Assembly (NCBI GenBank): GCA_016271365.2
Contig: CM057459.1
Location: forward strand, 820,257,001 to 820,321,000
Length of the DNA stretch: 64,000 nucleotides
Direction of reading: 5' to 3'
DNA from: Neoceratodus forsteri
Lineage: Eukaryota; Chordata; Ceratodontiformes; Ceratodontidae
Shown here: one piece after another, positions 22,131 to 34,560 of the stretch
Layout of the letters: each line of letters opens with the position of its first letter
Numbering within the stretch: position 1 is the stretch's first letter
Translations under genes and position numbers: made by a program
Notes under the pieces: model-generated
Databases searched by the model: none
Told to the model about the DNA's origin: nothing
Seen by the model: the letters and a program-made list of their open reading frames with translations, nothing else

Positions 22131-23230
22131 CATGAGCAAAATAACAAATGAAGGTTCAGTCAGCAGCAGTGATGATGACAATACCGATAATTCTGCTGCA
22201 AAAGTCCTAGAGTGAACCAAATTGGATCTGGCTATATTGTGAAACCAACAAATTTAACACCAAACAAAGTTGCAGTAAATAAAAAACAAACTTCGCTCAC
22301 TGCATATGCCAGCCAACTACCATGCAGAACCAGCCTTGGGGGTTGCAAATTGTGCATACACACAGGACCCCAAGAGCAGAGAGGCCCACCAAAACCAAAA
22401 ATTCAGCTGTCTAGTTGGCCTCCTTCTTCTTGGTCCTGTGTGTACTAATTTAAGTCAAGTGCAAAAAATGGCACAAAACTAGTTAAACATGAAGCTACAG
22501 GAAGGCCATGATAGGGATGAGGATGTTCCTTGGGGGCTTCGTGACTTCTGATATGGGTCCCCAGCAAGGAGGTTCACAGAGGACCCAGGAATAGCTAGGG
22601 CCAGCACTGCTAACAAGTTGTACACCCAGTACTAGTAGTGGGAGCAGCAGTGACAATCATCTGCTGCAAAGAGGATTGCTTCCTCCTTTTGGAAAAATGC
22701 AGTACAAGTGCACATTCCAAAAAACTAGCAATACTTTTGGTAGCAGCAGTAACCCTCTTGTCAGGGCAACAATTCCCAGCAAAATAACAGGTAGTGTTAA
22801 TATATTGGAAGAAAGACATGGATGCGATTAATACTACTTGTGCTACTACTACTACAACTGCTACTGCCACTACTGTGCTTCCATCCACTTAGAAGAAGGT
22901 GCCACACATTGTACTACTGGGAAACAGCATGCCAAATCCAGTGCCACCACCACCACCACCATCCCAGCAACACCTGCTAATTTGGATTGTAGTTCATCTG
23001 CAGTACCTATCTTAATCTTTCCATTGCAACTGAAGACATTGAAACTGGCACAGATATCTTGGGCCGCTTCTTTGTAGATGATAGAAGTGATAGTGACACT
23101 GGTATTATTACTCCACCACCAATGCCACCTTTTTCTGTTACTTCTGCTTTATCCCTGTATAATGTGACTCAAAAATCTTTAGCAAAAAAATAAAAAGAAA
23201 AAGATTCTTCTTCTTCTTTAAATAAGTCAA
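22131..23230 (+). pseudogene. Possible 5' part of the hAT transposase gene
   Basis: The plus strand starts with a short frame at 22132 (MSKITNEGSVSSSDDDNTDNSAAK). It is followed by low-complexity Thr/Ser/Pro-coding sequence near 22840-23110 and a Lys/Ser-rich stretch near 23190-23220. Acidic and Ser/Thr-rich leaders are common before the BED finger of hAT transposases, and the BED finger follows directly. There is no motif, so this is a positional inference. Confidence 0.3.
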
Positions 23231-23941
23231 TGTTTTTCCAGAGCCACATCTAGTGTATGGCAACAGTTTACTTTGCATCCAGAATATGTCACAACAGTTA
23301 TCTATGTGCTATGCAACGCTCATATTTGTTGAGGCAGGCAAGCAAGCCATTAGTCCACCACTGATTTGTGGGCCCCAAAATACATGTCACTGTGAGTTCT
23401 GTACTTCAGACAGCAATAGCTCAGACAGCTCAGGCATAAAGCAGAGGAAGGCCACTGTAATGCAAGCCTTTCAATCAAAGCAGGGTTTTGCTTCTGGTCA
23501 CCCTCTCTCATCAAAAATATCAACTCGTACCGTAGGTGAGATGATAGCTTTTGACCTCCGACCTTTCTCTCTTGTGGAAGATATTGGTTCAAAAGGCTTG
23601 TGAAGTTACTTGAATCCAATTACAATTTTTCAACTCATACCACCTTTAGCCATGCTCTCCTACTTTTCATCTATAGTGTAGTGAAAAACAAAATATGGGA
23701 AAAAGTAAAATGTGATGAAAATAGTCTTAACTTCATTTGACACCTGGATAAATGTTAGTGCTTGTAATGCATAATTGTCTTTAACAGCTCACTAAATTCA
23801 GTTTGATGGAAATAAAAGTAGATTACAGATTACATGTTTGTATTTCTAGATTACAGAATGCTGTTAAAGCAGATTCGGACACTGATGGTGCAAGTGCATT
23901 TTAAACAAACGGCTCTTTTGCATGTCACTGTTTTAGAAGGA
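23231..23941 (+). pseudogene. hAT transposase pseudogene, part 1: BED finger and N-terminal region
   Basis: Three frames together give the ordered N-terminal half of a hAT transposase. A BED-type start SSVWQQFTLHPEY lies at 23247-23285, with a decayed zinc-binding part to about 23400. TVGEMIAFDLRPFSLVEDIG.KGL lies at 23531-23603 (hAT proteins have ..MI..D..PFS.VED.GF..L). LNPIT.F follows near 23612, and LSLTAH at about 23784-23801 matches the YLSLTAHFI motif. It runs to about 23941, where CR1-like LINE sequence begins. Parts 2 to 4 lie at 30991-31400, 44630-45071 and 45721-45935 in the same orientation. Stops and shifts make it dead. Confidence 0.75.
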
Positions 23942-24254
23942 GAACATAGAAATACAGAAACAAAGAATTTGTTAGCAGGTCAGGACTGCTTGGTCCACCC
24001 ATTCTGTCCATTTTGTCCCTGCCTATACTGTCACCACAGACCTTACCTGATCTCTGACTGCTCCCCTGCATACCAAGCAAGATTCCTTTGTGCCCATCCC
24101 ATGCATACTTGAAGTTCCCCACTGTTTGCACCCCCACCACCTCTGCTGGAAGACAGTTTCAGGTGTCTACCACTCTTTCAGTGAATATGTACTTCCTCAC
24201 ATCCCTCCTAAATATCCCTCCCTTACAGTTTCACTGCATTATCCCTTATTCTTT
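23942..24254 (-). mobile_element. CR1-like LINE, 3'-end fragment
   Basis: On the minus strand this is the last C-terminal block and 3' UTR (KYIFTERVVDT..LPAEVVGVQTVGNFKYAWD), ending in the tail near 23942 with CATAGAA-type repeats. It abuts a second, longer copy at 24255, so one copy landed in or next to the tail of the other. Confidence 0.75.
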
Positions 24255-26474
24255 TAGAAACATAGAATTTGATGGCAGATAAGGACCACATGGTCCACCT
24301 AGTCTGCCCATTTCCTTACCTAACGGATAAGCTGCACATCCTAGTTAACCAACAGCCTACTTCCTCCAACCCCCCACTAGAACTGCCTTATGTCTGTCCC
24401 ATGCATTCTTGAATTCCCCCACTGTTTTTGACTCTACGACCTCTTCTGGAAGGCTGTTCCATGCATCTACAACCCTCTCTGTGAAGAAAATCTTCCTCAC
24501 ATTACCTCTGAGCTGTCCCCCCTCTATCTTCAAATTGTGCCCCCTTGTTCTTGCACATCTCTTTTTCTGAAAGATGCTGCACTCTTCGACCTTGTTGATT
24601 CCCTTGAGGTATTTGAAAGTTTCTATCATGTCCCCACTCTCCCTCCTTTCCTCGAGGCTATACATCTTAAGTTCCTTTAGTCTTTCTTCATATGCCTTCT
24701 GGTGCAGACCCTGCACCATTTTGGTTGCCTTCCTCTGGACAGCCTCCACCCTGTCTATGTCTTTGCAGAAATGGGGTCTCCAGAACTGTACACAGTACTC
24801 CAGATGTGGTCTTACCAACTGTCTGTACAGAGGGCCAACAACTTCCCGTTTTCTACTAGTGATGCCTCTCCCTGTGCATCCCAGTATCCCCCCAGCTCTC
24901 CTTACTGCCTTCTCACATTACTGGCCCACCTTTAGGTCATCTGATATGACTACCCCCAGGTCCCTTTCCATTTTTGTTGTTGTCAGCATCTCACCACCCA
25001 TTGTGTACACTTCCCCTGGACTTTTGTTTCCCAGGTGCATTACTTTGCACTTCTTTGCATTGAATCTAAGCTGCCATACATTTGACCATTCCTCCAACCT
25101 TGCCAAGTCCCTTTTTATCCTTTTCATCCCACCTTGCGTATCAACCCTGTTGCAGATCTTTGTGTCATCTGCAAAGAGACATACGTTCCCTTCTATTGCA
25201 TCTGCAATGTCACTTATAAAGACATTAAAAAGGACCGGCCCCAGTACCTAACCCTGCAGTACCCCACTAGTAACCCTCCTTTCTTCACTGTGACTCCATT
25301 TATTATTACCCACTGTGTCCTGTTGTCCAGCCAGTGTTTTACCCAGGCTACCATGCTGGGACCCACTCCCATGCTGGCTAATTTGTTTATTAATATTTTG
25401 TGTGGGACTGTGTCAAATGCCTTGCTAAAGTCTAGGCAGGCCATGTCCACAGTCCCTCCCTGGTCTACTACTTTGGTCACGCAGTCAAAGAAATCTATTA
25501 GATTTGTCTGACATAACCTTCCTGCTGTGAATCCATGCTGCCTTAGGCCCTGTGCCCCACTGGCCTCTAGGTATTCAACAATTCTTTCCTTCAGCAGTGA
25601 TTCCATAATTTTCCCTACCACTGAGGTCAAACTGACAGGTCTGTAGTTTCCTGCCACTGTCTTGCTCCCACTTTTGTGAAGGGGAATCACATCTGCCCTC
25701 CTCCAGTCCTCAGGTACCACAACATCCTGCCATGATTTATTAAAAAGGGTAGTCAGTGGTGTTACTAGTTCTTCCCCTTAGTTCTTTTAAAATTCTGGGG
25801 TGAATCCCATCAGGCCCCATTGCTTTATCCACCTTCAGTTTTAAGAGTTCTTTCAGAACCCTTTCTTCTGTGAAAGGACTAATATCAACCCCCCTAGCCA
25901 GAGTGCTTCTATTGACTGGACTGGTACCTCCCTCTACTTTTCCATTGTGAATACTGAACAGAAGTATTCTTTCAGTATCCCTGCTTTTTCACTGTCACTC
26001 TCTGTCCAACCACCTTCCTCTTTATTCAGCCTCATTATCCCTTCCTTAGTCTTTCTTTGCTCCCTAATGTACCTATAAAAGGTTTTATCCCCCTTCTTAA
26101 CTGAGTTGGCTATCTTTTCCTTTGCTTTTCTCACTGCCTTCCCTGCTTCCTTCTGCTTTAACTGGTACAGTTCTCTGTCCTGCTCCTTCTGTGTTTCCTT
26201 ATGCTTCCTGAATGCTATCTCTTTCTCCCTTACCTTCCCCGCTACTTCTTTTGAGAACCATAGAGGTTTCTTGTTTCAGTTTGTTTTGTTTATTTGCTTC
26301 ACACAAAGGCTTGTTGCCTCTGTGATGGCAGTTTTAATGTTTCCCCATTGTTGCTCCACCCCACCTTCTTGCCTTTTAGCTAGTGCTTTTCTGAGGCACT
26401 CTCCCATTTTGACAAAATCAGCCCTCCTGAAGTCCAGTACCTTCACTTTTGTGTGGCTTTCTGTACCTTATTAA
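24255..26474 (-). mobile_element. CR1-like LINE, linker to 3' end
   Basis: On the minus strand the copy runs from the pre-RT linker (26134-25934, KGDKTFYRYIREQRKTKEGI) through RT (25720-25214) to the C-terminus (24818-24357). RT shows LHKSGSKTVAGNYRPVSLTS, QHGFTAGRLCQTNLIDFFD and CLDFSKAFDTVPH (first catalytic Asp intact, about 25440-25405). The thumb reads RPHLEYCVQFWRPH, and the end FFTERVVDAWNSLPEEVV. The 3' end has CATAGAAACATAG-type repeats. Stops break it, for instance around 25213 and 24820. It is the best-preserved of this family here. Confidence 0.88.
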
Positions 26475-27605
26475 CCCCCATGAAGTACTTATAGGTCTCT
26501 ATCATGTTGCCCTCTCCCTCCTCTCTTTTAGGGTGTTCATTCTGAGATCCCTCAGACTCTTCTCATAGGACTTATGATGCAGCTCCTGCACCATTTTAGA
26601 TGTCTTCCTTTGGACAACCTTTATCCTGTCTATTTGCTTCCTGGGATGTGGTCTCAAGACCTGGACACAGTACTCAAGGTGGAGTTTTAGCAATGATTGA
26701 TACAGTGGTAATACCACCTCTCTTCTTCTACTGGTAATTCCCCTTACTATGCACCCAACATCCCACTGATCCTGCCTACTGCCTTCTCGCACTGCCCTGC
26801 AAGCTTGAGGTCATAAGATTTGATAACCCCAAGGTCCCTTTCATGTTTTGTGACCATCTATACCTCTTACCCCATTTATACATGGCTTGTGGGTTTCTGT
26901 GCATTTCAGTAGGTGCATGATTTTGCACTTTTTTGCACTGAAACCCGGATGCTATATCCTCAACCACTCCTCGAGTTTTCTTAGGTCTATTCTTATTCTC
27001 TGCATCCCCTCCAGAGTATCTACACTATTGCAGATGTTAGTGTCATCTGCAAAGAGGCACACTTTTCCATCAAGCTCTTCTACAATGTTGCTTATGAAGA
27101 CATTGAAGAGGTCCCAGTATTGCACCTTGATGTACTCTGCTGGTCACTGTACCCTAATTAGAATGAGTTCCATTTACCAACATCCTCTGTGATCTATTCA
27201 TCAACCAGTTCTGTACCCAGTTTACCATCTTGGGTCCAACCCCCAAACAGCCCAGTTTCCTCATAAACCTTCTATGTGATATGGTGTTGAAAGCCTTGCT
27301 AAAATTTAAGTAGGTCACCCAGTTGAAGAAATTGATCTGGTCTGTTTGACATGTCCAACCCTTCCATAAATTTGTGTTTCCTTGGATCTTGTAAGCTGCT
27401 GGCTTCAAGATACTCCACTAGCCTTTCTTTTGACAGTATCTCTATTAACTTTCCCACCACTGATGTTCGACTGACAGGCCTACAGTTGCCAGTTTCCTCC
27501 CTGCTGCTGTTTCTATGAAGCAGGACTACATCTGCCCTCCTCCAGTCCTATGTAACCACTCCTGTTTCTAGTCAGTTGTTGAACAAGGCTATCTCTTCTA
27601 TGGAG
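26475..27605 (-). mobile_element. CR1-like LINE, RT to C-terminal part, truncated at both ends
   Basis: The minus strand shows RT beginning near 27540 and FLNFSKAFNTISHRR near 27315-27270 (both catalytic-motif Asp positions read Asn here). The thumb LEYCVQVLRPH..RIKVVQRKTSKMVQELHHKSYE lies at 26700-26560. It stops at about 26475, against the 5' edge of the next copy. It is the same family as 24255-26474 but more diverged. Confidence 0.8.
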
Positions 27606-28427
27606 TGATCATGCTCCAAACACTAAGGGCAACAGAAAAAACAGCATCTAGGGACACTGTACCACAAGGTCATCTGGTTTACAGCCAGGGCACAACAGAT
27701 GAAGCATCATTGCAAGGTGCTCCAGGCCATCGACTGGCCATCCCTCTAAGCCAGGCTAGCTTATCCTTCCTTGTGCTTGACTTTTAAACTTCAGCAGCCA
27801 GGGACTCCCCCAAGTCTATGGGACCTGCTAGCCCCCAAAACAAATAGAGAGAGCTTAGGTCTACTGACCAGAAGTTACTCGAAATACCTAGAACCAAATC
27901 ATCCCTTGGGCTTTGGTTTGCCAGAACAGCCCTACCCAAACTCTGGAACAATCTACCAAGAGAATTAAAGGGCAGCACCTCTCCTAGGGGCTTTAAGAAA
28001 GCATTAAAATCACACCTAGACAGTGGGACAATGTGCTGCTGCCTTAACTGAGGCCACCAGAAGGTTTTCCCCATAACAGGGAGATGGTAGGAATGATCTC
28101 CACAATTTAAAGATAAGAGGGGGCGCATAGTATGTTTGTATAGTAGGACAGTATACTACTGCATGGGCACTTAGCTAAGCTTTTCTGTTGATCTATTTCT
28201 AACTAAATGTCCGGGTGTTGTTTTGGATTCTGTAGATGATTTATAACATGCTGAATTGATGGTCTTATGCACTGTGTAATTTCCTTGTTCCTCTGTTTGT
28301 ATCAAAGCATTGGTTTTCTTTTCCCTTAGGTACATATAACTAATCCCGGGTGGCCCCTGAAAAAGGGACTGTTAAGGTCTCAGTGGGTCCACCCGGTTAC
28401 CGAAATTTAAATTAAATAAATAAATCA
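27606..28427 (+). mobile_element. L2/CR1-group LINE, 3' end with TAAA tail
   Basis: The plus frame at about 27912-28040 reads RTALPKLWNNLPRELKGSTSPRGFKKALKSHLD, the C-terminal signature of L2-type elements. The 3' UTR ends in AAATTTAAATTAAATAAATAAAT (28405-28427), a short-unit tail. Upstream coding text is frameshifted. This is a 5'-truncated dead copy. Confidence 0.75.
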
Positions 28428-29785
28428 GAAGTGCAGCTGGTACCTTCCTGAGCTCCCTCAGCTGAAAACATAGAAGAGGACTGGTCCCAGTATTGAACCC
28501 AGCTGTCAGAAGTTCAGCCGGTACCTCCCTGAGCTCCCTCAGCATCATTGGGTGTACCCAGTCCAGCTACATAGCCTTATCCACATTCAGATACTAATGT
28601 CCCCTCAGGACTCTCTGCTCTGTGAATGGACTTGTGTCCACCCCCTGCCCCCATATTCATGCTAATTCTATATGGTCCACCCTACTCTCCATCTATTGTG
28701 AAGACTGAGCAGAAGTATCTGTTCAGGATAGCTTCTTTTCCCAAATCCTACTCTGTACAGTTTTTCCCTACCTTTCTTAACCTCACAATCACTTGCTTTT
28801 TCCTCTTTTTGTATATGCATCTGAAAATCATATTGTCCCTTTTAGCTACCACCTTAATCTATCCTTTCCTCTATTTGCACCTCTGCACACCTCTCTGACT
28901 TCTCTGTTTTCCTCTGCTTTACCTGCTGCTCCTCCATGTCCTCTTCCCTCTGTGTCCCCTTGTACCTCCTAAAGTACACTCATTTAGCCATTACCTTCAC
29001 AGCCACTTCCCTTGAGAATCATAGTAATCTCTTATTTCTTACTGTTTTTACTCACTTCTTTCAAGCAGAGGTTTGTTGCCTTCACTATGCCATTCCTTAA
29101 TTTGCTCATTGTTCCCCCATCCCACCCAGGCAATCTGCGCTTGCTGGTCATCTCTATAGCATTCACCCATTTAAAAAAAAAAATCTGCCCTACTGATGTC
29201 CAGAAACCTCGTCCTTGTGTGATTTGTCTCTCCTTCTGTCCTTATGTTATACCACACTTTATGGTGATCATTGGTCCCCACGTGGCATCCTACTTTGATA
29301 GCTGCAATACTGTCTCTGTGAGTATGAGATCAAGCATTACCCCATCTCAAATGGGCTGTCTGACTAGTTGCCTGAGACACAACCCCTACAAGGAGTCTAG
29401 GATGGCTCTGCTTCTAGCCGAGGCTGTGGCTGGGAGGCTCCAATCTACATCCAGCCGACTGACGTCCCCCATCAGCAGAACTGCCCCTGTTTTTTGCCAT
29501 TGTGTTGATGGCATGCCTCACAGCCTTATCCAATTCTTCCACCACTGTGTTGGAGGTGTGTTGTATATCATCCCAGTTAAAAAATAGTGTCTCTGGCTCC
29601 TTTCTTCAGGGTGACCCACCTCCAACCCATCTTTTACCCCAGGTTCCCTTGCATTTCAATCGCTCTGATAGCCTCCCTCCCTCACATACAACAAAACCCC
29701 CTCCACCCTTTCTCCCCTACCTATCCTTCCTGAACTGAGTGTAGCCTCATATGGCCATGTCCCAGTCGTGGATTCCTGTGCACCA
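28428..29785 (-). mobile_element. CR1-like LINE, ORF2 5' part (endonuclease and linker)
   Basis: The minus-strand sequence matches the layout of the CR1 ORF2 first half. The linker lies around 28980-28560, and the end of the endonuclease around 29300-29200, where a GTNDHHKV stretch recalls the SDH-type terminal motif. The upstream part (29560-29300) is badly shifted. It continues to the right of the 29786-30200 insertion as ORF1. I could not verify catalytic residues. Confidence 0.55.
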
Positions 29786-30200
29786 TGACTCATAGAAATA
29801 TAGAAACATAAACTTTGACGGCAGATAAGAACCGCTTGACCCACCTAGTCTGCCCATTTCCCTACCTAGAGGATAAGCTGCAGATCCTATTTAATCAACA
29901 GCCTATTTCGTCCTACCCCCCACAAAAATTGCCTTATGTCTGTCCCATGCATTCTTGAATTCTCCAACAGTTTTAGACCCCACAACCTCCTCAGGAAGGC
30001 TGTTCCATGTGTCCACCACCCCTCTCTGTGAAAATAATACTTCCTCACATTGCCCCTGAGCCATCCCACCTCTATCTTCAAATTGTGTCCCCTTGTTCTT
30101 GCACATCTCTTTTTCTGAAAGATGCTACCCTCTTGGACTTTGTTGATTCCACTGAGGTACTTAAACATTTCTATCATGTCCCCCTTAGTAATGGCCATAA
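29786..30200 (-). mobile_element. CR1-like LINE 3' end inserted in another CR1
   Basis: On the minus strand it reads YLSGINKVQEGSIFQKKRCARTRGHNLKIE and then GVVDTWNSLPEEVVGSKTVGEFKNAWDRHKA, with a CATAGAAATATAGAAACATA tail at 29791-29810. The C-terminus and tail are those of the 24255-26474 family. It separates ORF1-like from ORF2-like sequence of an older CR1. Confidence 0.8.
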
Positions 30201-30990
30201 GATTCACTTCTGCTGCTGCCGTGATGGCCTCTGGTGTGGAATTTTATTTCCAAGAATGTTTTCATTGGCACACATGGCTTTCCTCACTTCGCATGCAACA
30301 CCCTTCTTCAATATGTGGGTGGAGGCATTTTATGCCTCTGTTTGTCTTTCTGCCTCTCCCCTCAGCTAGCTTAAATGTTCATTAAAGTAACATTTGAACC
30401 TTTCACTGAGGACTTCAGTCCCCTTCCCAGACAGGTGCAAGGCCATCACTTATGCTCAAACCAATACCCTTCGAGGTCAGCCCCAATCCCCAATGAAACC
30501 AAACCCCTCCTCCCTGACCTGTTCTTTTAACTAAGTGTTGAATCTCCTAGTACAGAGTACCCTATCCTAACAATGGCCATAGACAGGCAGCACATTAGTG
30601 AATGCCATTGTTCATGCCACTTGCCTTAGGCTCCTCCTCAGTTCCCTGAACTCTCCGTCTACTACCCCAGACCCATGCATGGTTAGGTCATTTGTCCCCA
30701 GGTGGACAATGACATTCAGCTCCTTCTGGCTGCCCTATGATCCTTAGGGTCTGCTGTCCATCTTTCCAAGCTGAATCAACAGGTAGGAATCAAACCTTCC
30801 TCTCTCCATCCCTTCCCGCTTCAAATCTAGCCCCCTGACAATTAAGTCCACTATCAAAAGCTGCTTTGTCCTCTGCTGGGGTCCTCTACCTCCCACCTTG
30901 GGGCTTTCCTTTTGGTGCAGACCCCCACATCCTCCTTTGCCATCATTGTGGTTGCCTTCTCTTGTCAGAACATACTGCTGCCAATACCAT
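30201..30990 (-). pseudogene. CR1 ORF1-like esterase (SGNH-type) remnant
   Basis: The minus strand at about 30710-30670 encodes VIVHLGTNDLTMHG, the block containing the GTND motif of SGNH/GDSL esterases. Flanking text (LIVRGLDLKR.. near 30845; FRELRRSLRQVA near 30650) fits the esterase-like domain known from ORF1 of CR1 LINEs. It lies upstream, in minus orientation, of CR1 ORF2 sequence. The catalytic Ser block and terminal DxxH are not clearly readable, and the frame has stops. Role in intact elements: presumed RNA-protein complex or membrane interaction. Confidence 0.6.
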
Positions 30991-31400
30991 GCTCAAAATA
31001 AACACCATGATGACTATTTGAATCTATGCAAACAAATAAAATCCCTGCATTTTAGTTACAGATAATGGTAAAAACTGGTTGAAAGCCATCAGTGATAGGA
31101 GTTATGAAAATGTTCCCTGTCCTGTCTGTCTTGTAGTGCACAAACCCATGATGATGATAATAGAGTTGCCTCTGCTGTATTTAATATGTCACAAAAAATA
31201 TGTTGCCATTTTCATCACTCAGTAAAATTAAATGAGTACTTGAGAGCAATTTTCAAGAGGAAACTAATACTCCCCAGCAGTGCTTGATCCAAAATGTCAT
31301 AACCAGATAGAATTTGACACCTTAGATGTTAGAATAGTTGCTAGAGCAGAAACTGGCAATTCATGCAATGTTTTTTTGTGCAGTTAATTCTTTTTATAAA
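30991..31400 (+). pseudogene. hAT transposase pseudogene, part 2: catalytic-domain middle
   Basis: The plus frame at 31050-31150 reads TDNGKNWLKAISDRSYENVPCPV. This is the second catalytic-Asp block of hAT transposases (usually TDNASNM..A..), followed by the C..H..NL region. At 31199-31255 KKICCHFHHSVKLNEYLRAIFK matches the helical insertion segment (..HF+HS..A...L). Near 31320-31370 the usual CPTRWNS..MLERLLEQK..I block is frameshifted but visible. It is collinear with part 1 (ends 23941) and part 3 (starts 44630). The 7.05 kb between parts 1 and 2 is all LINE sequence. Confidence 0.72.
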
Positions 31401-34400
31401 AAATTAAACGTTTTGCTCAAAATATACAAAAGAAAAACATGACATCAGTGCAGTTTACACTCTAAGTTGACTTTCAAATACTGTATGCAGTACAATACAA
31501 TGAAAATGCAGGCATCAGAAGTTACAGAGCTGCAATAGCAAAAACAGATAAAGACAGGATTAAGGCTAGAATCTGCAGGTATAACCATTGATCCTGAGTT
31601 GAGGGAGCCATTCCGGTGGTGGTAAAGGGAAACAAAGAGCCCCCAGCTAATATTGTAGGGATCTAAGAGCCTTGGGGGCAACCTTAGTCGGACTTACCCT
31701 GGATCTTGTAAAGCATATTGGGAGGATAGGAAGAGATCCCTCACATCCTTGTACTGTAACTTGATACAGTCCTCCTTGCAAAATGTGGTGTTCTGTCCAG
31801 ACTGGATAGGTTCCTGTTCCCTGCAGCCATAGCCTAACAGAGCAGACCTTCTTAGACTTATACCTTTGTAGTATTAACCTTTTGGCTTCAGTACTCTCTG
31901 CCAGGAGGCACTTGAGGCATCTGGACTGGAGTTGATCTGCTGGAGTAGACAGACCCAGGATGTATAGCTTAGGAGAGAAAGGAAGGGAGCCACCTAGAAT
32001 TTGATTACAGCAGTGATGCAGGCTGGTCCAAAAAGGGAGGAGTTAAGGACAGCTTTGTCTAATGTGCATAAGATTAGACTCAGGGGCTTGATATCTCCGG
32101 CACTTATTCTTGTGCAGATGTCCCAGGGATTTCAATTTAGCAGGTGTGTGGTACTTGAAAAGCATGATCTTGTTTTGTATGAGGAGGCTCCAAGTATCTG
32201 AGTAAGTCTTATAGATAAGCCTTTAGAAGTTAACCCAGCTGGCTTCCATCACTGGGACCCCTAACTATTGGGACCATTTGAGTCTGGCCCCTTCAGTGGT
32301 GTCAGGAGTCTCCTGTAGAATCTTTCCGTAGATCAACTCCCTCTACCTTTGGATCCAGTCAGCCACAAATGAATGACATGCAGTAAGGTCAGTGGGAGCC
32401 TCCCAGGAAACTTTTTAAGGCAGTATGTAACAACTCTTGGAATCTGCAGATACCTACAGAAGTCCCCTTTGTGGTGATCAGATCAGGTCCTGAGGTTTTC
32501 AAAGGACTCTGAGTTTGTGGTAGCCAGTTGCATAAATCAGAAAGGTAGTATATTCCACTTTCCTTCCAGGCTTCCCAGTTTATTGGGAGCCACCTACCTT
32601 GAGTAGTGAATTATCCCAAAGGAAAAGCAGAGACTGGGGGGTAAGAGAAGCTTATAATCAAGATTTCCCTACTTCCAGGCCTTAAGGGAGGGAACTATGG
32701 TGGGACTCTCTTTTCTGTTAGCTGGCAGCAGAGGGAAGAAGCTGACAGGGGGGTCAGCTACTTGACCCTTCTGGTACTTGATCATCTCAAAGAGGGTGCC
32801 AACAGTAGGGGGCATTGTAGAGCCTGGGCATAGCAGAATGCAATGTAGTATGCATATAGCCAGAGCAATTCCCAACTGCCTTTGCACCTGTTGGCTGTCT
32901 GCATGGCCCTACTGTACTGCGGCAATTTATCACCCGGAAGAAAATCACCTATTAGCTAATCAATTTTTGAGAACCATCTTGACAGACACTGATCAGTAAG
33001 TGGGTAAAGCAGTTTATTAGTTTGTAGGCCATGATCATTTTGATAGGTGTAGCAGCTTCCAGCGGTCAGTCTTCTTAAAGTTTTTTGAGTAGTGAAGTGA
33101 GATTGTCTGACACTTTTGTGACTGCATCTGGATAGACCCAAATACCCACATATTTTATACCTTCGGGGACCACTGAATCCCAAAAGCAGCCAGGGAATTC
33201 TTTGTGCAATGGCTTTTAAGTGGCAAAACCACTGTCTTTCTGGGGCTAGTCTTCAATCTGGATATGTCCTGAAAAGCCTCTAGCATGCTGAGTATTATGG
33301 GGATAGCAGAGTGCGTGTTCTGGAGAAGTACCAGACAGTCATCTGTATAGAGCAGTGTATGTGTATCTACCTACGTAACGTGAATGCCTTTCACATAAAG
33401 TAATGTCCCAGACTGATAAGCAGGGGCTGTACAGCTAACACAAATAGCATGGGAGAGAGGTGACAACCCTGATGGGTGCCCCTCTGCAAGGTGAAGGGAG
33501 GGGAGCAGACTGAGTTGGTTAGTACCCTGGTGGAATGCTGGATGTACAATGCTGTGAACCATCCCCCCAAAATGGGGACTGAAGCCTATTCTGCATAGTA
33601 TGGCTTGCAGGTATCCCCTCTCCATAGAATTGAAGGCCTTCTCAGAATTGATGGCTAATGCCACTGCTGGTGTTTGGGCAGAAAAGGCCTGAGACAGTAA
33701 GGAAAAAAGTGCCCTATGGTAGTCAGACCTTAGGCATCCCTTCACAAATCCCACCTCAGATGGGTGGCTAAGGTGAGGCAGAATGAGTTATAACCTGGAA
33801 GCAAGTAAGTTGACCAGGATTTTCTCATTCACAATAATGAGCGAGACGGGTCTGTAGTTTCTAGGGTTTGTGGGGTCTTTTCCCTGCTTGGTGAGTACAG
33901 TAATCACCGCCTCCCAAGAAGGAGGGAGAACTGAATATGCATGGGATTCCTGGAAAACACACTGAAGAACTGGAGACACTATCCCAGAGATCAGCTGATA
34001 CATATCTTTCAGGGTGATCATCACTCCCTGGGGCCATGTGCGGAGACAGGGCCATAATGGCATTGCAGATTTTTGAAGTGGTGAAAGGAGTCTCCTGTGT
34101 TGCTTTGTATTCTTCAGCAAGGGAAGGAATGTGTAGGTTTGCCAGAAAGGTAGATAGTTTATCCTAGTCCAGGGGGCCTTGAGAAATGTAAAGTTTTGTT
34201 AAAAAGGTGTGCATAACCTGGGTGATCTGTAATAGTTTTTCTTGCAGAAAAAAAAACAGTGTCATGTAGATCATGCATGTACCCGTCGGCTTGCTGCTTG
34301 TGCATCCTGTATAACTAAGGTTTGTCTGCCTTCTCCTCCATTCCAATATCTATGTTTCAGGCATAGGATTGTCATTTCGACCCTCCTGGTGGCCAGTGAA

Positions 34401-34550
34401 TTGAGTTTCATACGGATAGATCTGATATCCCTCAGCAAGGAGGGCTTCAGTGTATTATCTATAAGTAAGCTAAAGCAAAGAGGCTACATTGATAAGCATG
34501 CATGGAAAACAGCCAAATGGTAAATTATGCTATGCCAAAATGCCACATGT
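31401..34550 (-). mobile_element. L1-like LINE ORF2, RT and C-terminal part
   Basis: On the minus strand from 34550 the L1-group order is clear. The pre-RT linker (LANLHIPSLAEEYKATQETPFT) is followed by ICNAIMAL..APGSDD near 34060-34010. Then come NPRNYRPVSLIIVNEKIL near 33860-33800, VGFVKGCLRSDYHRALFSLL near 33755-33690 and ALAINSEKAFNSMERGYL (usual DAEKAFDRVEW; both Asp read Asn). The block LLYTDDCLVLL follows near 33350-33315, and KYLGIWV near 33150. The C-terminal domain decays through 32900-31450. Multiple stops; dead. Confidence 0.82.
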
Positions 34551-34552
34551 CA

Positions 34553-34560
34553 GACATAGC
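34553..34560. repeat. 8-bp target site duplication, left (GACATAGC)
   Basis: GACATAGC occurs here directly before TAGATATG and again at 35980-35987 directly after ...CATCTCTA. Eight-base duplications are the hallmark of hAT insertions. Confidence 0.8.

Noticed and set aside
22610..23080. Val- or Thr-rich frames suggesting a membrane protein or mucin
   Set aside because: Trinucleotide-rich (CTA/CAC-type) sequence upstream of a hAT BED finger; no signal-peptide or splice context.
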